Assembly: GCA_020536535.1 (NCBI GenBank) | Contig: JAHLWZ010000187.1 | Location: 187,089 to 251,088, forward strand | Length of the DNA: 64,000 bases | Direction: 5' to 3' | From: Pelomyxa schiedti | Taxonomy: Eukaryota; Evosea; Pelobiontida; Pelomyxidae | Shown here: positions 1 through 11,662 of the stretch, one piece after another | How the letters are laid out: each line of letters begins with the position of its first letter | Numbering within the stretch: position 1 is the first letter of the stretch | Notes under the pieces: model-generated | The model's input: only the letters and a program-made list of their open reading frames with translations | What the model was told of the DNA's origin: nothing | Databases searched by the model: none | Program-made: the position numbers and the translations under genes

Positions 1-1058
1 ATTTTCCATGCAGGGTGTTGGGAACTTACTTGCCCCAGTTATTGTATGAACACCCTCTTTTCAACAAAAATTGATTAGCTCAGGTGTCTCTCATCCTTCT
101 TTTTCCTGTTGATCTGGAATGGGTCTGGAGGATAGCTCTTGGGGTAGCGGCAATCCCTTGCGCTCTTTCAGCATATCACAGATTACGGCTCCAAGAATCA
201 TCACGTTACAAGAAAGCGCGCACTGACTCACTGTCATTAAGACAGACACTCCATTTACTGAACCAGTGTAAGCTCCATCTTCTTGGAACTGCCGGGACCT
301 GGTTCTTGTTCGATATAACATTTTACGGGAATGGACTATTCAAAGTTGGCATACTTACTCCTGATGTGCCTTCTAATGCCAAGCAGGAAACCGTGATTGA
401 GCTACTGGGCTTATCAGGCGGTGAAACTCCACACGACGTGGTGCAAAACACAGCATTGTCATCATTGGCGATCACTATAATTGCTTTACCTGGTTACTTT
501 CTTGCAATACCCCTTACAGAAATTCTCGGGAGAAAAAAGATTCAGGTTCTCAATTCCTGTATGAGAGCAGTAACCTTATAGCGTAGTTAATAGGCTTTGC
601 GATGGTGGCCATACTATTTGCCATTATGGCTGGTGCATACAATACCATCCTAGAATTACCTGCTTTATTTATAATCATTTATGGACTGACTTTCTTCTGG
701 AGTAACCTTGGACCCAATACAACTACGTTTGTTATCCCCGGAGAAGTATTTACCTCCGAAATAAGAGCCACCTGCCACGGCGTAAGTATCACTCCCACCC
801 AACAGTCAGTAGTAAACAAGTAGTAACCCACGATAACTGTAGTTATCTGCTGCGGCAGGCAAAGTTGGAGCTATGCTAGGTACCATTGCCTTTGAACCAG
901 TGTCTGAGGCCACTAGTTACCGTGTCACCTTTGCAATATGCTCGGGCATTGCGATTTTGGGATTTTTGATGACCATAGCCTGTATACCAGAGACAATGGC
1001 CAAACGTGACGCCCAAGACGTATCTCCCCTTTTGAAGAAAGACAAAACGAAAGTGTAG
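1..1058 (+). CDS. PHO84-type phosphate:H+ symporter (MFS), 5' partial
   Basis: Major facilitator superfamily transporter of the PHO84/PHT1 inorganic-phosphate symporter family, which imports phosphate across the plasma membrane. Exons read as <1-43, 84-558, 594-781 and 843-1058, with introns of 40, 35 and 61 bases whose phases all agree. Family marks are the FDITFYGNGLF segment, the GRKKIQ loop after a membrane span, and GPNTTTFVIPGEVF followed by CHGLSAAAGKVGA, which spans the last junction. The N-terminal half lies outside the window. The stop is at 1056-1058, with an AATAAA-like signal just after it. The family is clear, but the transported anion is inferred from homology. Confidence 0.9.
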
Positions 1059-1158
1059 AAATAAATTCAACAAGTTCGAAACCAAAAAAGGGTTGGTGAA
1101 AACGCATGCGTCCTGATGGCAGGTAGAATTGTACATAATAATTTGGTTTGTTTGCTTT

Positions 1159-3448
1159 TTAACAAATGAAGCAAGGCTTCTTCTTCCCCTTCTTCTTTTT
1201 CTTGGCATTCTGTGCTGCCCATAGGTCATCCCAATTTGGTTGCATCTTATGGGAGAAAGTAACCAGTACGAAGTGGATAAAAAGCCAAAGTGCCCCAATT
1301 CCAGCTGCAACTCCCCAATCAACTGCATCAATTGCCACGACTTTGTTTATAGCAATTCCAGATATGAGTGCACAGACTAATAACAGTCCTACAAGGTAGT
1401 ACTTATCCATTAGGGTCAAATACTGGGTGCGGCACAAGGACATTTCAGCAGTAAATCTGAATGGCTTAGGGGTTTTACTGGTGAGGTACAACATACTTGG
1501 CAAAGACAACTGTACCAAGAACCATGAGTAATATACCTAAGCGGTTATCAAAGGAGCCAACAGGGTCTATCTCACAAAGGAACAGAAAACAAAGTCTGCA
1601 ATTTCCGTTATTTTGGAAACTGGAGAGAAGGCTTACCCAACAATTCCAAAAAGAGGAAGCTTTTAGTGTGGGGAGAGCAAAGGGGAAGCGAGATTTAGCT
1701 AAATTCGATTAGAATAATTTTGGAAAGCTTACTGCTGCATTCATGCCATAATGCAAAAACCGCCTTTCAATAGCACCAGTAATAACAATCTTCTGAATAT
1801 CTTTTTGACTCCCCTTATTTGTAACCATATCACTGCTTTGTTTGTCTTTGCCTTTTGCTTTTTCTACAACCTCCACCCAGGCTGCCATTGGCTTCCACTC
1901 TTCACTCAGTGAGAACAAGTAAAATAGTACGTTCTGGAGAGGGTTCTTCTCAGGCGCTTTAGGGACAACTCCCTTTGGGTTAGGTTTCTTAGCATTGTCT
2001 TGGTCTTGTTTCTTCTGCTCTTCCTCGGCTTTCTTAAGAGCATCTTGAAATCGCAGAATATATTGGCTGGTACTGATGGGTTCTAGAGGACGGGATTCCA
2101 ACTCGCAACCAGGCAGAGTGAGAATGATATGAAGCAATTGGCGGTCTCGTGGAAAAGGTTCCAATTCACAGATCTTAAATTAAAATCTTAGCGGGCATAC
2201 AAGGGAAATTCGAAATCACCTCACGGAATGTTCCAGCTATTTTTACATAATAATCCACTTTAGTCTGTTGTGTGCATAAAACAAAAGAGTAATACAATTG
2301 GTAGCACTCACTCTGCGAAATATTGGTCCTTTTACGGACTTCTGAGCTGCAGTAGTCTCACCACTGCTATGCCCAGTGGACTGAGGTGCAATAGCAAGTT
2401 CTTCGTTAGGAGCCAGGTTCCTGCATTGTATTGTGGGAAGGTACAGCGATGATGGCTCCACCGCTCCCTCTTTACTATGAGGCAGATCAGTGTGCCATGA
2501 CAAACGTAATAGAACTTCAGCTCTGAACTTTGGAAACTGAGATGACAAAGTTGTTGTACAGGCACACCTGGTTTAAATCTTCCCATATTTTGACGAGGGT
2601 AACCTTGGCAGATTCAATTTTTATATTAGATATGGCACTGCTAGGTGGCAGTGGTTGGTACGGGAGACCTTCCACCGCACACAGGAATTGATCTATCTCA
2701 TGGGACTCAAGTCCCATATGCTTCAGATGGGCCCGCTCCAACCTTGGGAAAATGCCAATCGGTACCTATGAGTAAAAAGTCCATTAGCCAAGTACCTTGT
2801 GTTTGTTTTGTGTTTTTCGTTTTCCGTTGTTTTGAAGAACTCTGTATGTTTTTCTTTTCCAAAAGGGAACGGTGTCGCAATGAATTGAAACGCGAGGGGA
2901 ACATAAAAAATAAAGAAAGAAAGTTCAAGCAAAGGTACCCTGTGCTCAGCGAATCTTGCAGCGCAAGACAGTCCGTTCCTGCGGACAAACTCCTCGGCCT
3001 GCCGTATGCCCATCTCCTCCACGGCCTGCTCCTCCATCCGCTCCCTCCTCTTCTTCTCCTCTATCGACGCCATCACCGCCGCCTGGCCCCCCGTGATGCC
3101 CGCCGTCGCCGCCGCCAGCGACGCGTCCGCCCACGTCGCCGCGCTCGTCATCGTCGGCGTGGCGCACCCCGTCGCCGCCGCCCCCCCGCCGCCGCCGCCG
3201 CTGGTGGTCGTCGTCGTGGTCGTGGTGGTGGTGGTGGTTACGGTGTTCGCGGCCGTGGGGCCCGCCGCGGCGGAGGCGTGCCTGGTGCCGCCGTGCCGCA
3301 TGGAGCCGGAGGAGGAGGTCGTGGGGGCGTGGCGGCCGGTGCCCGAGCTGGCCGAGGCCGGCGTGCCGCCCCTCGCCGCCGCCGCGGCCTGCCTCGTGGT
3401 CCCGGCCACCGTGGCCGCTCCCGCCGTCTGCGACATCCCCGATGACAT
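1159..3448 (-). CDS. Pentameric ligand-gated ion channel (Cys-loop superfamily) homologue
   Basis: Seven exons on the minus strand (2939-3448, 2568-2765, 2312-2536, 1733-2173, 1637-1659, 1497-1595, 1159-1456) join in frame to 597 residues. Residues 1-170 are Ala/Ser/Thr/Gly-rich, GC-rich low complexity. The extracellular part has RLSWHTDL and ICELEPFPRDRQ, the FPxDxQ loop of this superfamily. Only one Cys flanks that loop, so there is no canonical Cys-loop disulfide. A Lys/Glu-rich insert follows. Four membrane spans then lie in family order: M1 near 456-476; M2 ending GTVVFAK; M3 entered by YLTLMDKYYLVG; M4 near 547-572. The C-terminus is a Lys run ending CFIC, a possible lipidation signal. 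The first ATG after an open GTG-started frame was chosen; an upstream exon cannot be excluded. Ligand and ion selectivity are unknown. Confidence 0.8.
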
Positions 3449-3718
3449 TCGTGGTACGAAGGAACTACACAAACAACGGTGGCCGCTTTCGTTATATTTT
3501 TAAGTTTTTGGTTTTCCTGAGAATCCCAGAATGCGAGTGTTAGTTCCATTCTCACTTTCACCCGCCACTTTGCACGCAAGGTATATGCGAAATTGCTGCA
3601 CATCGTCGGTTGTTGTCTGTGACCTGTACTTGGACTCCAGAGTGTTCTCCAACTTGGGAGGAGGCCTGCCGATTTAGCGGTCACCGATCAGAAACAAAGT
3701 AAAAAACAAACGCAGGCG
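3449..3718. promoter_or_regulatory. Divergent intergenic region, channel gene / cullin gene
   Basis: Two hundred and seventy bases separate the predicted starts of the minus-strand channel gene and the plus-strand cullin gene, so both promoters should lie here. I see no TATA-like element that I would defend. Confidence 0.35.
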
Positions 3719-6700
3719 ATGGAGAGAGGGAAGAGCCCGGACGCGTGGGCGCGGCTGTGGGAGAACTTAGAACGCATTCTTATATATGCCGCCGAGGGCC
3801 TCACTCACAAAATGTGGATGCGGTTGTACACGTGAGCACACACGCCTCCTTTTTTTTTTTCCCCCGTTGCAACAAGTTGTTAGAGATGCTTTTGATGCTT
3901 CTTCTGCTGGTCGTCCCAAGGAAATATTAGACGCCGCAGGTGAATTGATGAGAAGGAAGATACACGAGATTGTCGAGGTACTGCATCACGTCTGTTCTTG
4001 GTTCCAGAAATAACCAATGACTGGGACATGTATAGAGCAATGCACATGAGCAGGGAACCATTGAAAATTCAGTCGATTTTTTGACCCTCTATGTTCAACA
4101 CTTTCGCAAGTGGCATAGTGCCATAAAAATTGTGGAGCACATTTTAGCCTATCCGGTATGGCTAATGGCAATTATTTTCACTGTCTCACATTTTTAGCAA
4201 CGAAGTTTAAACCCCCCGCTATCAGTGACAGAGGTTAATTAATACACCCAGCTGACACTAATCAATATAAGGTGGGGGTGCAAGTCTGGAATAGCAGTCT
4301 ACCACGAGAGAGTGTTGTGAAGGTGTTCAATATTATGATCCATATCATAATCAACGACTACTTAGCCCATATGCATGCTGAATTAATCCAACACTGCTTT
4401 TTGTCGTTTGGTTGTGTAAACCCCGCATTTATTTGTTACTTATTCCCACCAACAGACACCGAAACCTACACACTGTTTGAGGAATCCTTCCTTAAGGAAG
4501 TGGATCAGTACTATCGATCGCTGTTTACCACCATTCTTCATGAAGAGCATTTCCCAACTTTCCTTGTAAAATGTTGTGAAATTCAATTGTGGTGCCCCAG
4601 TAATATAACTAGGTTTGTCAGTCATTGAGCAGGAAAAAGTGAAAGCTGACGTGTTCCCAAAAACCAAAGAAACTGGAAAAAAGGTATTATTTTCTTTATA
4701 TGAAACATTATTGCTTACATTCATCAGTTTGTTGACTTTATTGACAACAGTGTAAAAGGTTACCAGGAGTACATTGAGGCTCATTTTGTGGAGGCACTAA
4801 GAACTAACTCTGAAGATGGTAAATCTTTTCTTTCAATCCTTTTTTTAAGGTTCTAAAGATTTACGACGGATGTTCCAGCTTCTGTCTCATACAGATGGCC
4901 TTGCCACAGTGAGTGCTCTTTTTGGGCGATATGCAAAAATGCATGCCATGTACTTCATTGAAGACAATCGAGATGCAGCCTCATCAGTATAACGCCTTCT
5001 TTTCTTCAACCTTCACCTTTTTCAGAGTCCGAAAGTGTTCATTGAACAAGTGCTAATCATATATAACCAATACAAGAGGCTCTTGTCATCAGTCTTTGAA
5101 GATAACACCCTTTTGTGGAAATCATTTCAAAATGTATACCTCCCTACCATTCCTTATCGTATGATTTCATTTACGATAGGCTTTTACCGACTTTATGAAT
5201 AATAATGCCGTAACCAAGCCGTCTCCAAACCAAGCTGTTGACAAGGCTCCTGAACTTATTGTTCAATATTTGTGTGATGTGGTCTTATTTCAGGTACATA
5301 TGATATGCACTGTTTTAGTTAAGATTGTCTAGGGAAGAGATAATGTGCCAGAAGATATGGTGGAGAAAACTGTCATAGCAGTGGTGTGTATTTCACCACA
5401 TTACGGCATTCGTTGAGTCTTGGTAGGTGCCTCTTTTCAAGACTACTCATGAGGAAACCCTTTTTTGGCTTCTTTCAAAGAAACTCTCTTCTTACTTGAT
5501 GTTAGACAAACCTCGATTGCTTATAAATAACTTCCAGTATTTTGTGACACAACTAAAGGTTTCAACGGTGTTTATACTTTGCTGACTCCCTTTAATAACA
5601 GGAAATCAAATTTTCGTTTTGTGCTCAACTACAAAATATGATCTCTGATATTACGGTTTCTACATCCTTGAACGAAGAGTTTCTCCACCACACACCACTT
5701 CCATGTTTGCTGCTCGTATAGATCACTTTTTGAATTCTAAGAAATATTAGTTAAATGGAACCTCAATGTAGTACGCCATGGGTTATGGCATCTTTCGGTT
5801 CCAGGAACGACAGTGCAAGTTCCTGAGCAGGTTTTTATTCAAACACCCCTTTGTTAGTAATGTGTTGAAAGCTTCAAAGTGCCGTTGATCAATTTCAAAC
5901 CTTCTATTCCAACAAATTTACCGGTCGAAAGCTTCTGTTCCTCCTCAACTACTCTTCTGCTTTCACTATTATGAAAGGAGATCAAATTCTGAGGTTTTTC
6001 AATTCTTGTTGTGATCTACATGTAAAGAATGCACTAGGCTTAGTGCAACGGCGTACCAAACGATTATTCTACTACAACTTGAAAAAACGGAGCAAATGTC
6101 ACTCAATGAGCTTATTACTAACACTTCTATCAGTATTGCTGAGCTCCAACATGACTTGCAGGTCTCGGACTTCCCTCCCTCTTTTTTTGGTCTTTGACCA
6201 TGGAATGCTAAATCAGCCACTGGTCAAGCTTCGAATCGTGCACTGTAAAACTCCCCAACCAGAATGGAATGAACAAACAGTCATAATGCTCTCTAACCAG
6301 AGAGTCCCGAAATCATCAATTCAGTAAGAAGATTGCACATAATAAGAAGTACCAAGAATAAAATAGAGTGGGACACAGAGTGGACTGTAGGCAATTCTCG
6401 GATGCCAAGGCGGAAGCTTGCCCTGGCCGTCAAATGATGGATGACAGGAAGTTTCTTCTCAAGGTTTTTTACGTCTCTTATTTCCCCTTTCTTCTTACTC
6501 CTCTTTGCTTGCCGATTTCCCGTAGGCTACAATTGTACGGCTCATGAAAGCAAAGAAAAAATCTGGGCACGCCGAACTTATCCAGCAAACAATCGCCGAA
6601 GTTTCAAAGTTCCTTCTCGTTTTTTTTGTTTCCAACTCACTCAATCGACAAAAAACAAAAAAAAAAAAAGGATCTTCCAACCCAGTGAGGCAGCCATCAA

Positions 6701-6782
6701 ACAAGCCATAGAATCTCTCATTGAGCAGGAATACATTGCTCGATCCACAGACAAAACGTCCGAGTATGAATATGTATCTTAG
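3719..6782 (+). CDS. Divergent cullin, ubiquitin-ligase scaffold
   Basis: Cullin-family scaffold of a cullin-RING E3 ligase. The gene is broken by well over a dozen introns of about 35-90 bases. The N-terminal region starts with a WxxLxxxL helix and continues through YTLFEESFL, the FExxFL motif of cullin repeats. The central homology region contains the sequence from KFSFCAQLQNMISDI onward, then FQTFYSNKFTGRKL, the FYxxKxxGRKL hallmark. The C-terminus has the neddylation module: IVRLMKAKKKSGH with its acceptor Lys, then IKQAIESLIEQEYIARS and a final EYEYVS like the usual YxYLA end. It cannot be assigned to CUL1, CUL3 or CUL4 by eye. Exons between 4600 and 5800 were followed by homology and individual splice sites are approximate. 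Confidence 0.85.
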
Positions 6783-7008
6783 ATAGTCTGGGTTCTGGAA
6801 CCCATAATCCCCCATTTCGGCACTGCCTGAGGCAGTGCCTTTCGCCGCGAATTCATTCACAGTTTTAGCCTTGTTGTTGCATGATGAATACAAACAAATG
6901 TTGAAAGTTTTATGAACTCAGCAATGTTTAGACCCTTTTTCTGACTCCCACCATTTCTTTTTTTCGCCTCAACACCCCAATCTCCGAAAGAACAAACAGC
7001 ACCAACAG

Positions 7009-8866
7009 ATGGACGACGTTAGACATCACCCAACAGATCCCATGACAAGTAGTTCCCCAACAACTACCACTTCGTTGTCATCGTCATCATCATCATGTGC
7101 AGCCCCACCGACCACGACTACAACAACAACGGCTACTACGAGTACAAGTTCTAGTGCGCTGTCAGTTGGTGAGGCAGAGACTGCGATTGCGACTGCGACT
7201 GGGACTGGGTGTTCGTCGGCTGCAGTTGCTTCTGCACTTACGTCATCGGGGTCGGGGATTGGCGTCGTGGTGGTGCCCCACCTCGTTTCTAGCGTGAGAA
7301 AGTCTATGCCCGTGGAAATTAAAACTGCGTTACATGTGAGTGAACGCTTGAACAAAAAAACCAAAAAACAAATGGATGAATTTGAAAAAAAAAAAATGGG
7401 GTAAGCTTATGTTGACCACGGCAGACCACGTATGCTAATCCGTGGGATACTTGGACAGGGCTCATTGATAGGGAAAAGGTATCTCTCTTCTCAATTCTCT
7501 ATCAAAACAAACTCGTAGATTATGGGCTGGATGTTTAAACCTCCAGTGAAACCCACTGAAGCTCAATTAGATGCAGTTCTCCCAGTTAAACCAGTGACAG
7601 CTGCAGAACTCACAGCTCACGACTTCACTGTAAACTTAACTTTCTTTTGTGCTTTTCTAAGGGCAAAAGGTTTGTTGGATTGGACACTCAACGGTATTCT
7701 TGCGCATATTTGGTGTAAATATATTGACTGACCCATGTAAATCGCTTTGTTACCTAGTCTTCTTAATGCACCGCCAGTATTTGCACAACGCCTTGGATTG
7801 GATATTATAGGAGAATACAAAATTGGTCGGAAGAGGGCACGCCAACCGCCAATAAGCCTCAACAATCTACCTAAAATCGACATTGTTTTGGTATGAAGTA
7901 GAAGCGATTGTTAAATCTAAAACGGAATAGATATCACACAACCACCAAGATCACCTGGATTCTGGAAATGTTAGTACCTTAGCTGGCCTGTTTAATCCAC
8001 TCTTTTTAGTGCCTCGGGTACGTTGTGGATTCAAACTTCTTTTCTCAGTATACATCTAGGGATTGACTTCTTGGTTTATGTCACTCAGAATCACTAATGT
8101 TACTCTTTTACCCCAATGGCAAAATTGTGACAGTAGTAGGTCCTAGAATTCAACTGGTGGAATTCTTACTACCATTCTGGAACACCTTTGAAAATAACGT
8201 TTGTTCCTGCACAGCATTGGTCAGGTCGTGCCCTGGTTGATTACAATCTGGCACTTTGGGGTGGATGGGTATAGTATAGGTTAAGGCAAACATTTGCTCA
8301 ATTAGCCAACAGGTTTTGTCGTCCAATACACATCCCGCCAAGGTGTATTATGCAGGCGATACTGGCTACTGTCCGTGTGTACAGAAATTCTCTTGAAAGC
8401 TTCTGAATATATATAGAGTGTTCCCTGAAATAGCATCCTTGGGTCCATTTGATTTGTCCTTGATCCCTATTGGTCCAAATGAACCCAGAGTGTTATATAT
8501 CCTTATTCTAATTTAAGATTAACGTTTTCAACAGGAGTATGAAAACACAACACGTGGGTTTTGAAGATGCTATAAAAATTCACGAGGAGGTGAATTCTCG
8601 GCAATCCGTTGGTGTTCACTGGGGTGCGCTTGCCTCCCCCTAAAATAATTACCTAGTCAACTTACATACTAAAAACTTACCACCCACAAAAACCTTTCCC
8701 CAAATTCCACACCCAAAGTTTTCTTAATTACAACATAGGAACGTGGAGCATGGGGGCAGATTCACTAACACAGGTCAAGGCACAATTCGCAGCCGAGTGT
8801 GGGAGAAAGGGTGTGACCAATTTCACCACACTGGACATAGGCCAAGTCTGGCACTTCTACACTTGA
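7009..8866 (+). CDS. NAPEPLD: NAPE-PLD-like metallo-beta-lactamase-fold phospholipase D
   Basis: Homologue of N-acyl-phosphatidylethanolamine phospholipase D, a zinc enzyme that releases N-acylethanolamines. About 100 Ser/Thr-rich residues precede the domain. The NPWDTW start of the domain is joined by an intron after residue KTALH. Catalytic elements all survive splicing: HNHQDHLD (HxHxDH), QHW in the substrate-loop region, AGDTGYC with the bridging Asp, and SVGVHWG with the last His. GPFDLSLIPIGPNEPR and TQHVGFEDAIKIHEEV are further family signatures. About ten short introns are needed. The open frame breaks seen between 7730 and 8650 are all explained by GT..AG introns, so the gene looks intact. 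Metal ligands are seen; substrate is inferred. Confidence 0.88.
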
Positions 8867-9274
8867 ATCCTAACCTCAGGAGGAGGGCAGGGGAGCGTCT
8901 CAGGCAAGTTTTGCTTGCTGGGGATCTGGTCTCACTGTTCTTCTGGTCTCATCTCATATCTACTGGAGATTGAAGAAGAGGAAAAAAAAAGATCGGACTC
9001 TTTGTTTGTCTTCGACGTCGATGTTTTCCAAAGAAAAATCACCACTAAAACGTCCTGTGCTTCTTTTCTGAAGCCAAAAAAAAACCAACAAACCAAGAAA
9101 AAACGCTCGCGTTGCACGCGAACGAAACAGTGCGGATCTGCGACTTGTGTAGTGACGTGTCAGTGTAATAAATCAGGCTGTTGTGTCCGCAAGTCATATA
9201 CTCTTGATCTATCGTCGCGTACATCGTCGCTAAGAGAAGGAGAGCATCGCTTGGTGTTTGTGGCGAACGCGGAG
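8867..9274. other. Intergenic/5' region of the TENT5 gene
   Basis: About 400 bases between the NAPE-PLD stop and the TENT5 start. An open frame runs through most of it into the TENT5 coding exon, but it is Lys-rich and repetitive, with poly-A runs. I treat it as 5' leader. No other gene is visible. Confidence 0.4.
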
Positions 9275-11662
9275 ATGTCGGCTTGTACAACTACCAGTTA
9301 CGATGAGATTGCGTCGCACGTGGCATCGACTACGTCAACGGCGAAGTGCGGCTTGGGGGCGAAGAGGTTGCCTTTCAACCCGTGCTTGGGCCCGAGGATA
9401 AAAGACATAAGAAACCAGCTGCAAGTGGCTGGTGTAAATGCCAATTCAAATGGTGGGGGCGGGGCCCTGTCTGCGGCAACAGCGACAAGCGCAACAGTGA
9501 CGAGTGCTAGCAACACACGCAACTACTCGGATGATGGTGGTGCTAAAGATGTATATAGCAGGCCCCCTTCGGAGGATCACAATGGCACAGCAACGCATCA
9601 CAGCAATGAGAATGACTTTTTTAAGACATATGGCTCTAGCGTTGCTGATAATGGAAAGAGTTGTAGCACTGGCAGCGACTGTGTGAGAGGAGACGATCTG
9701 TCAATCTGGAGTGGTGCAAAAACGCAGCCCATGCGTAACCGCTATGTAAAGAAACTAGAGCCACCACCGCTTTTTTTGTCATCGACTGATGGCACCACTA
9801 TAAATGGTACCTCCGGCGGCAATCCCAACCCCAATCCGTCACTTTTTTTGATAACTTCACCTCGTGACAGTGTGTTTCACAATACTACATCCTCCACGGG
9901 AAGTACAGCATCCATAAATAGCAATGCAAGTGATCTTGGACAAGATCCTGCATTTAATTACAACTTCACACAAGCACCCCCTACGAACCGAGTCACTCAC
10001 AAATCTTCACCTCCAAGCAACAGCATCCCCATTGCATCCATCCCAAGCTGCATATCACCAAGATCTAACTCGAGCAAGTCACTTCCACCCTCAACCCCAC
10101 TTGAAATACTTTCGCAACAAGTAGGGTTTAATCATCCCACACAATGCATAAATCAAAACGATATCCCCGCAACAAGATCAAGAAGACCGTCATCTCCACT
10201 ACCTCTGTCACAACATAGTCCAGTCTCAACTGAGAGCAAGTCTCCATTCCATTCACCTCGAACATCCATTAACATTTCCACGTTAATGTCCATTAATTCA
10301 CCGCCACTACCAGGATGCGCAATCCCTCCACAATCATACAATATAGCACCGCCTCCCCCTCCGCCGCCACCACCCCTGCTACGAAAAGTCCCTCACCCAG
10401 AATTAAAGCAACATGCCCGAAAAGTCTTCAGTGAAGAACAACAAGAAATTTCCGCCACCATTATTCACCATCTTCTACACGATATGCGAAACATTTCGCC
10501 AAAAAGCGGGGATCCTCTTAAAACCGTAAGTACTATATTCCTTTTTTCTTAGCTGATCACATGTCCTAGTTTAAGTGTAGTGCCTATTTTCTTCTTGACG
10601 AGTTAATGCGGAGATTAAGACTCCTACACATTACCCCAATGTTTGAGGGAATTAGGTACAATTTCTTTCTCGAGGTAGTTCTCTCCTCACAGTACCCTCA
10701 AGATTGATTGGCAGCACAGCTGCACAGATAGTAGCAGGAACAGGCAGGGTTACCGTAAATGACTTGGATATAACCATTTATGTGGACTCACCATATCGGC
10801 GGTTTATGGATATCCTTCAAGCTGAGGAAGAATTGATTGCCCAGCTGGCCTTCGACTCTTTGGGCATTTGTTTGAATCTTCCTGTATATATTTTATTGTT
10901 TCGGTCATGCTCCTCATTTCAAAAAGGAAGTTTATGATGTTTATTTCCGTGATTCCATCAAAGTAAACACAAGTTACAACAACAGCTGGTCCCTTATTAC
11001 AGTGGGAGATGACCAATTCACTATCGACATAAAGACTGTATTTGCGACTGTTAGATCATACGACTTTTCTGTCAATTCTTTTGAAATAGTTCTTGATCCA
11101 TTTTTTTACAATGACCAGGCATCTACACCACAGTAATTCCCCTCACCTAAACCCCTACACCTCTCAATAACGTAACTTACCTGAAGAGTGATAGCGGAGT
11201 CGACCTACGGCGACATTGACGCTGCTCAGAACCACCTCAATACCCGAACACTAGTTACAGACCAACCTACTCTCATTCGGTAAGTTCTACATAGTAAAAT
11301 CACACATCCTGATTTTTTGATTAGACGGGGTCTCTTCCGGTATTGCCACGCACTGGCAAAGGGGTTCACCCCTCGGGACGACTTGCGGGACTCACTTCAC
11401 AAGTAGTAAAATCCTTTAACCTTGTCGTTCTAATTGGTACCTGCACAGTGCTTTTGTTGGTGACTTCTTGAAAGAGTTTTCCACTGACTATGAAGGATTC
11501 ACGCGGGTTGTTACCAAGTACTTCCAGCGGCATCAATCAGGAACAGAAGCCAAAGTTTACCTCCAATTCTTGAGAAGTGAACTGGAGCCACATGTGCACA
11601 CCAGTTTTGTAGTATTTCTGGACTCTCTCTTGCAACAAGCACTAGGGGATGGTGACGAGTAA
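9275..11662 (+). CDS. TENT5: TENT5/FAM46-family non-canonical poly(A) polymerase
   Basis: Terminal nucleotidyltransferase of the FAM46/TENT5 family, which lengthens mRNA poly(A) tails. The long first exon (9275 to about 10528) encodes about 400 Ser/Thr/Asn-rich residues and a run of ten prolines. The catalytic region follows: LIGSTAAQIVAG (the Gly-Ser motif), NDLDITIYVDSP (paired catalytic Asp), NNSWSLITVGDDQFTIDIK, and RSYDFSVNSFEIVLDPFF, which matches the diagnostic FEFSVDSFQI segment. STYGDIDAAQNHL and GLFRYCHALAKGF come from later exons. Six introns join in phase; one acceptor (CTCAAG near 10704) was chosen because only it keeps RLIGS in frame. Family membership is strong, while the RNA targets are unknown. 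Confidence 0.88.

Noticed and set aside
3006-3503. Long plus-strand frame rich in Ala and Val
   Set aside because: It is the mirror of the Thr/Gly-rich first exon of the minus-strand channel gene; poly-Thr codons read as poly-Val on the other strand.
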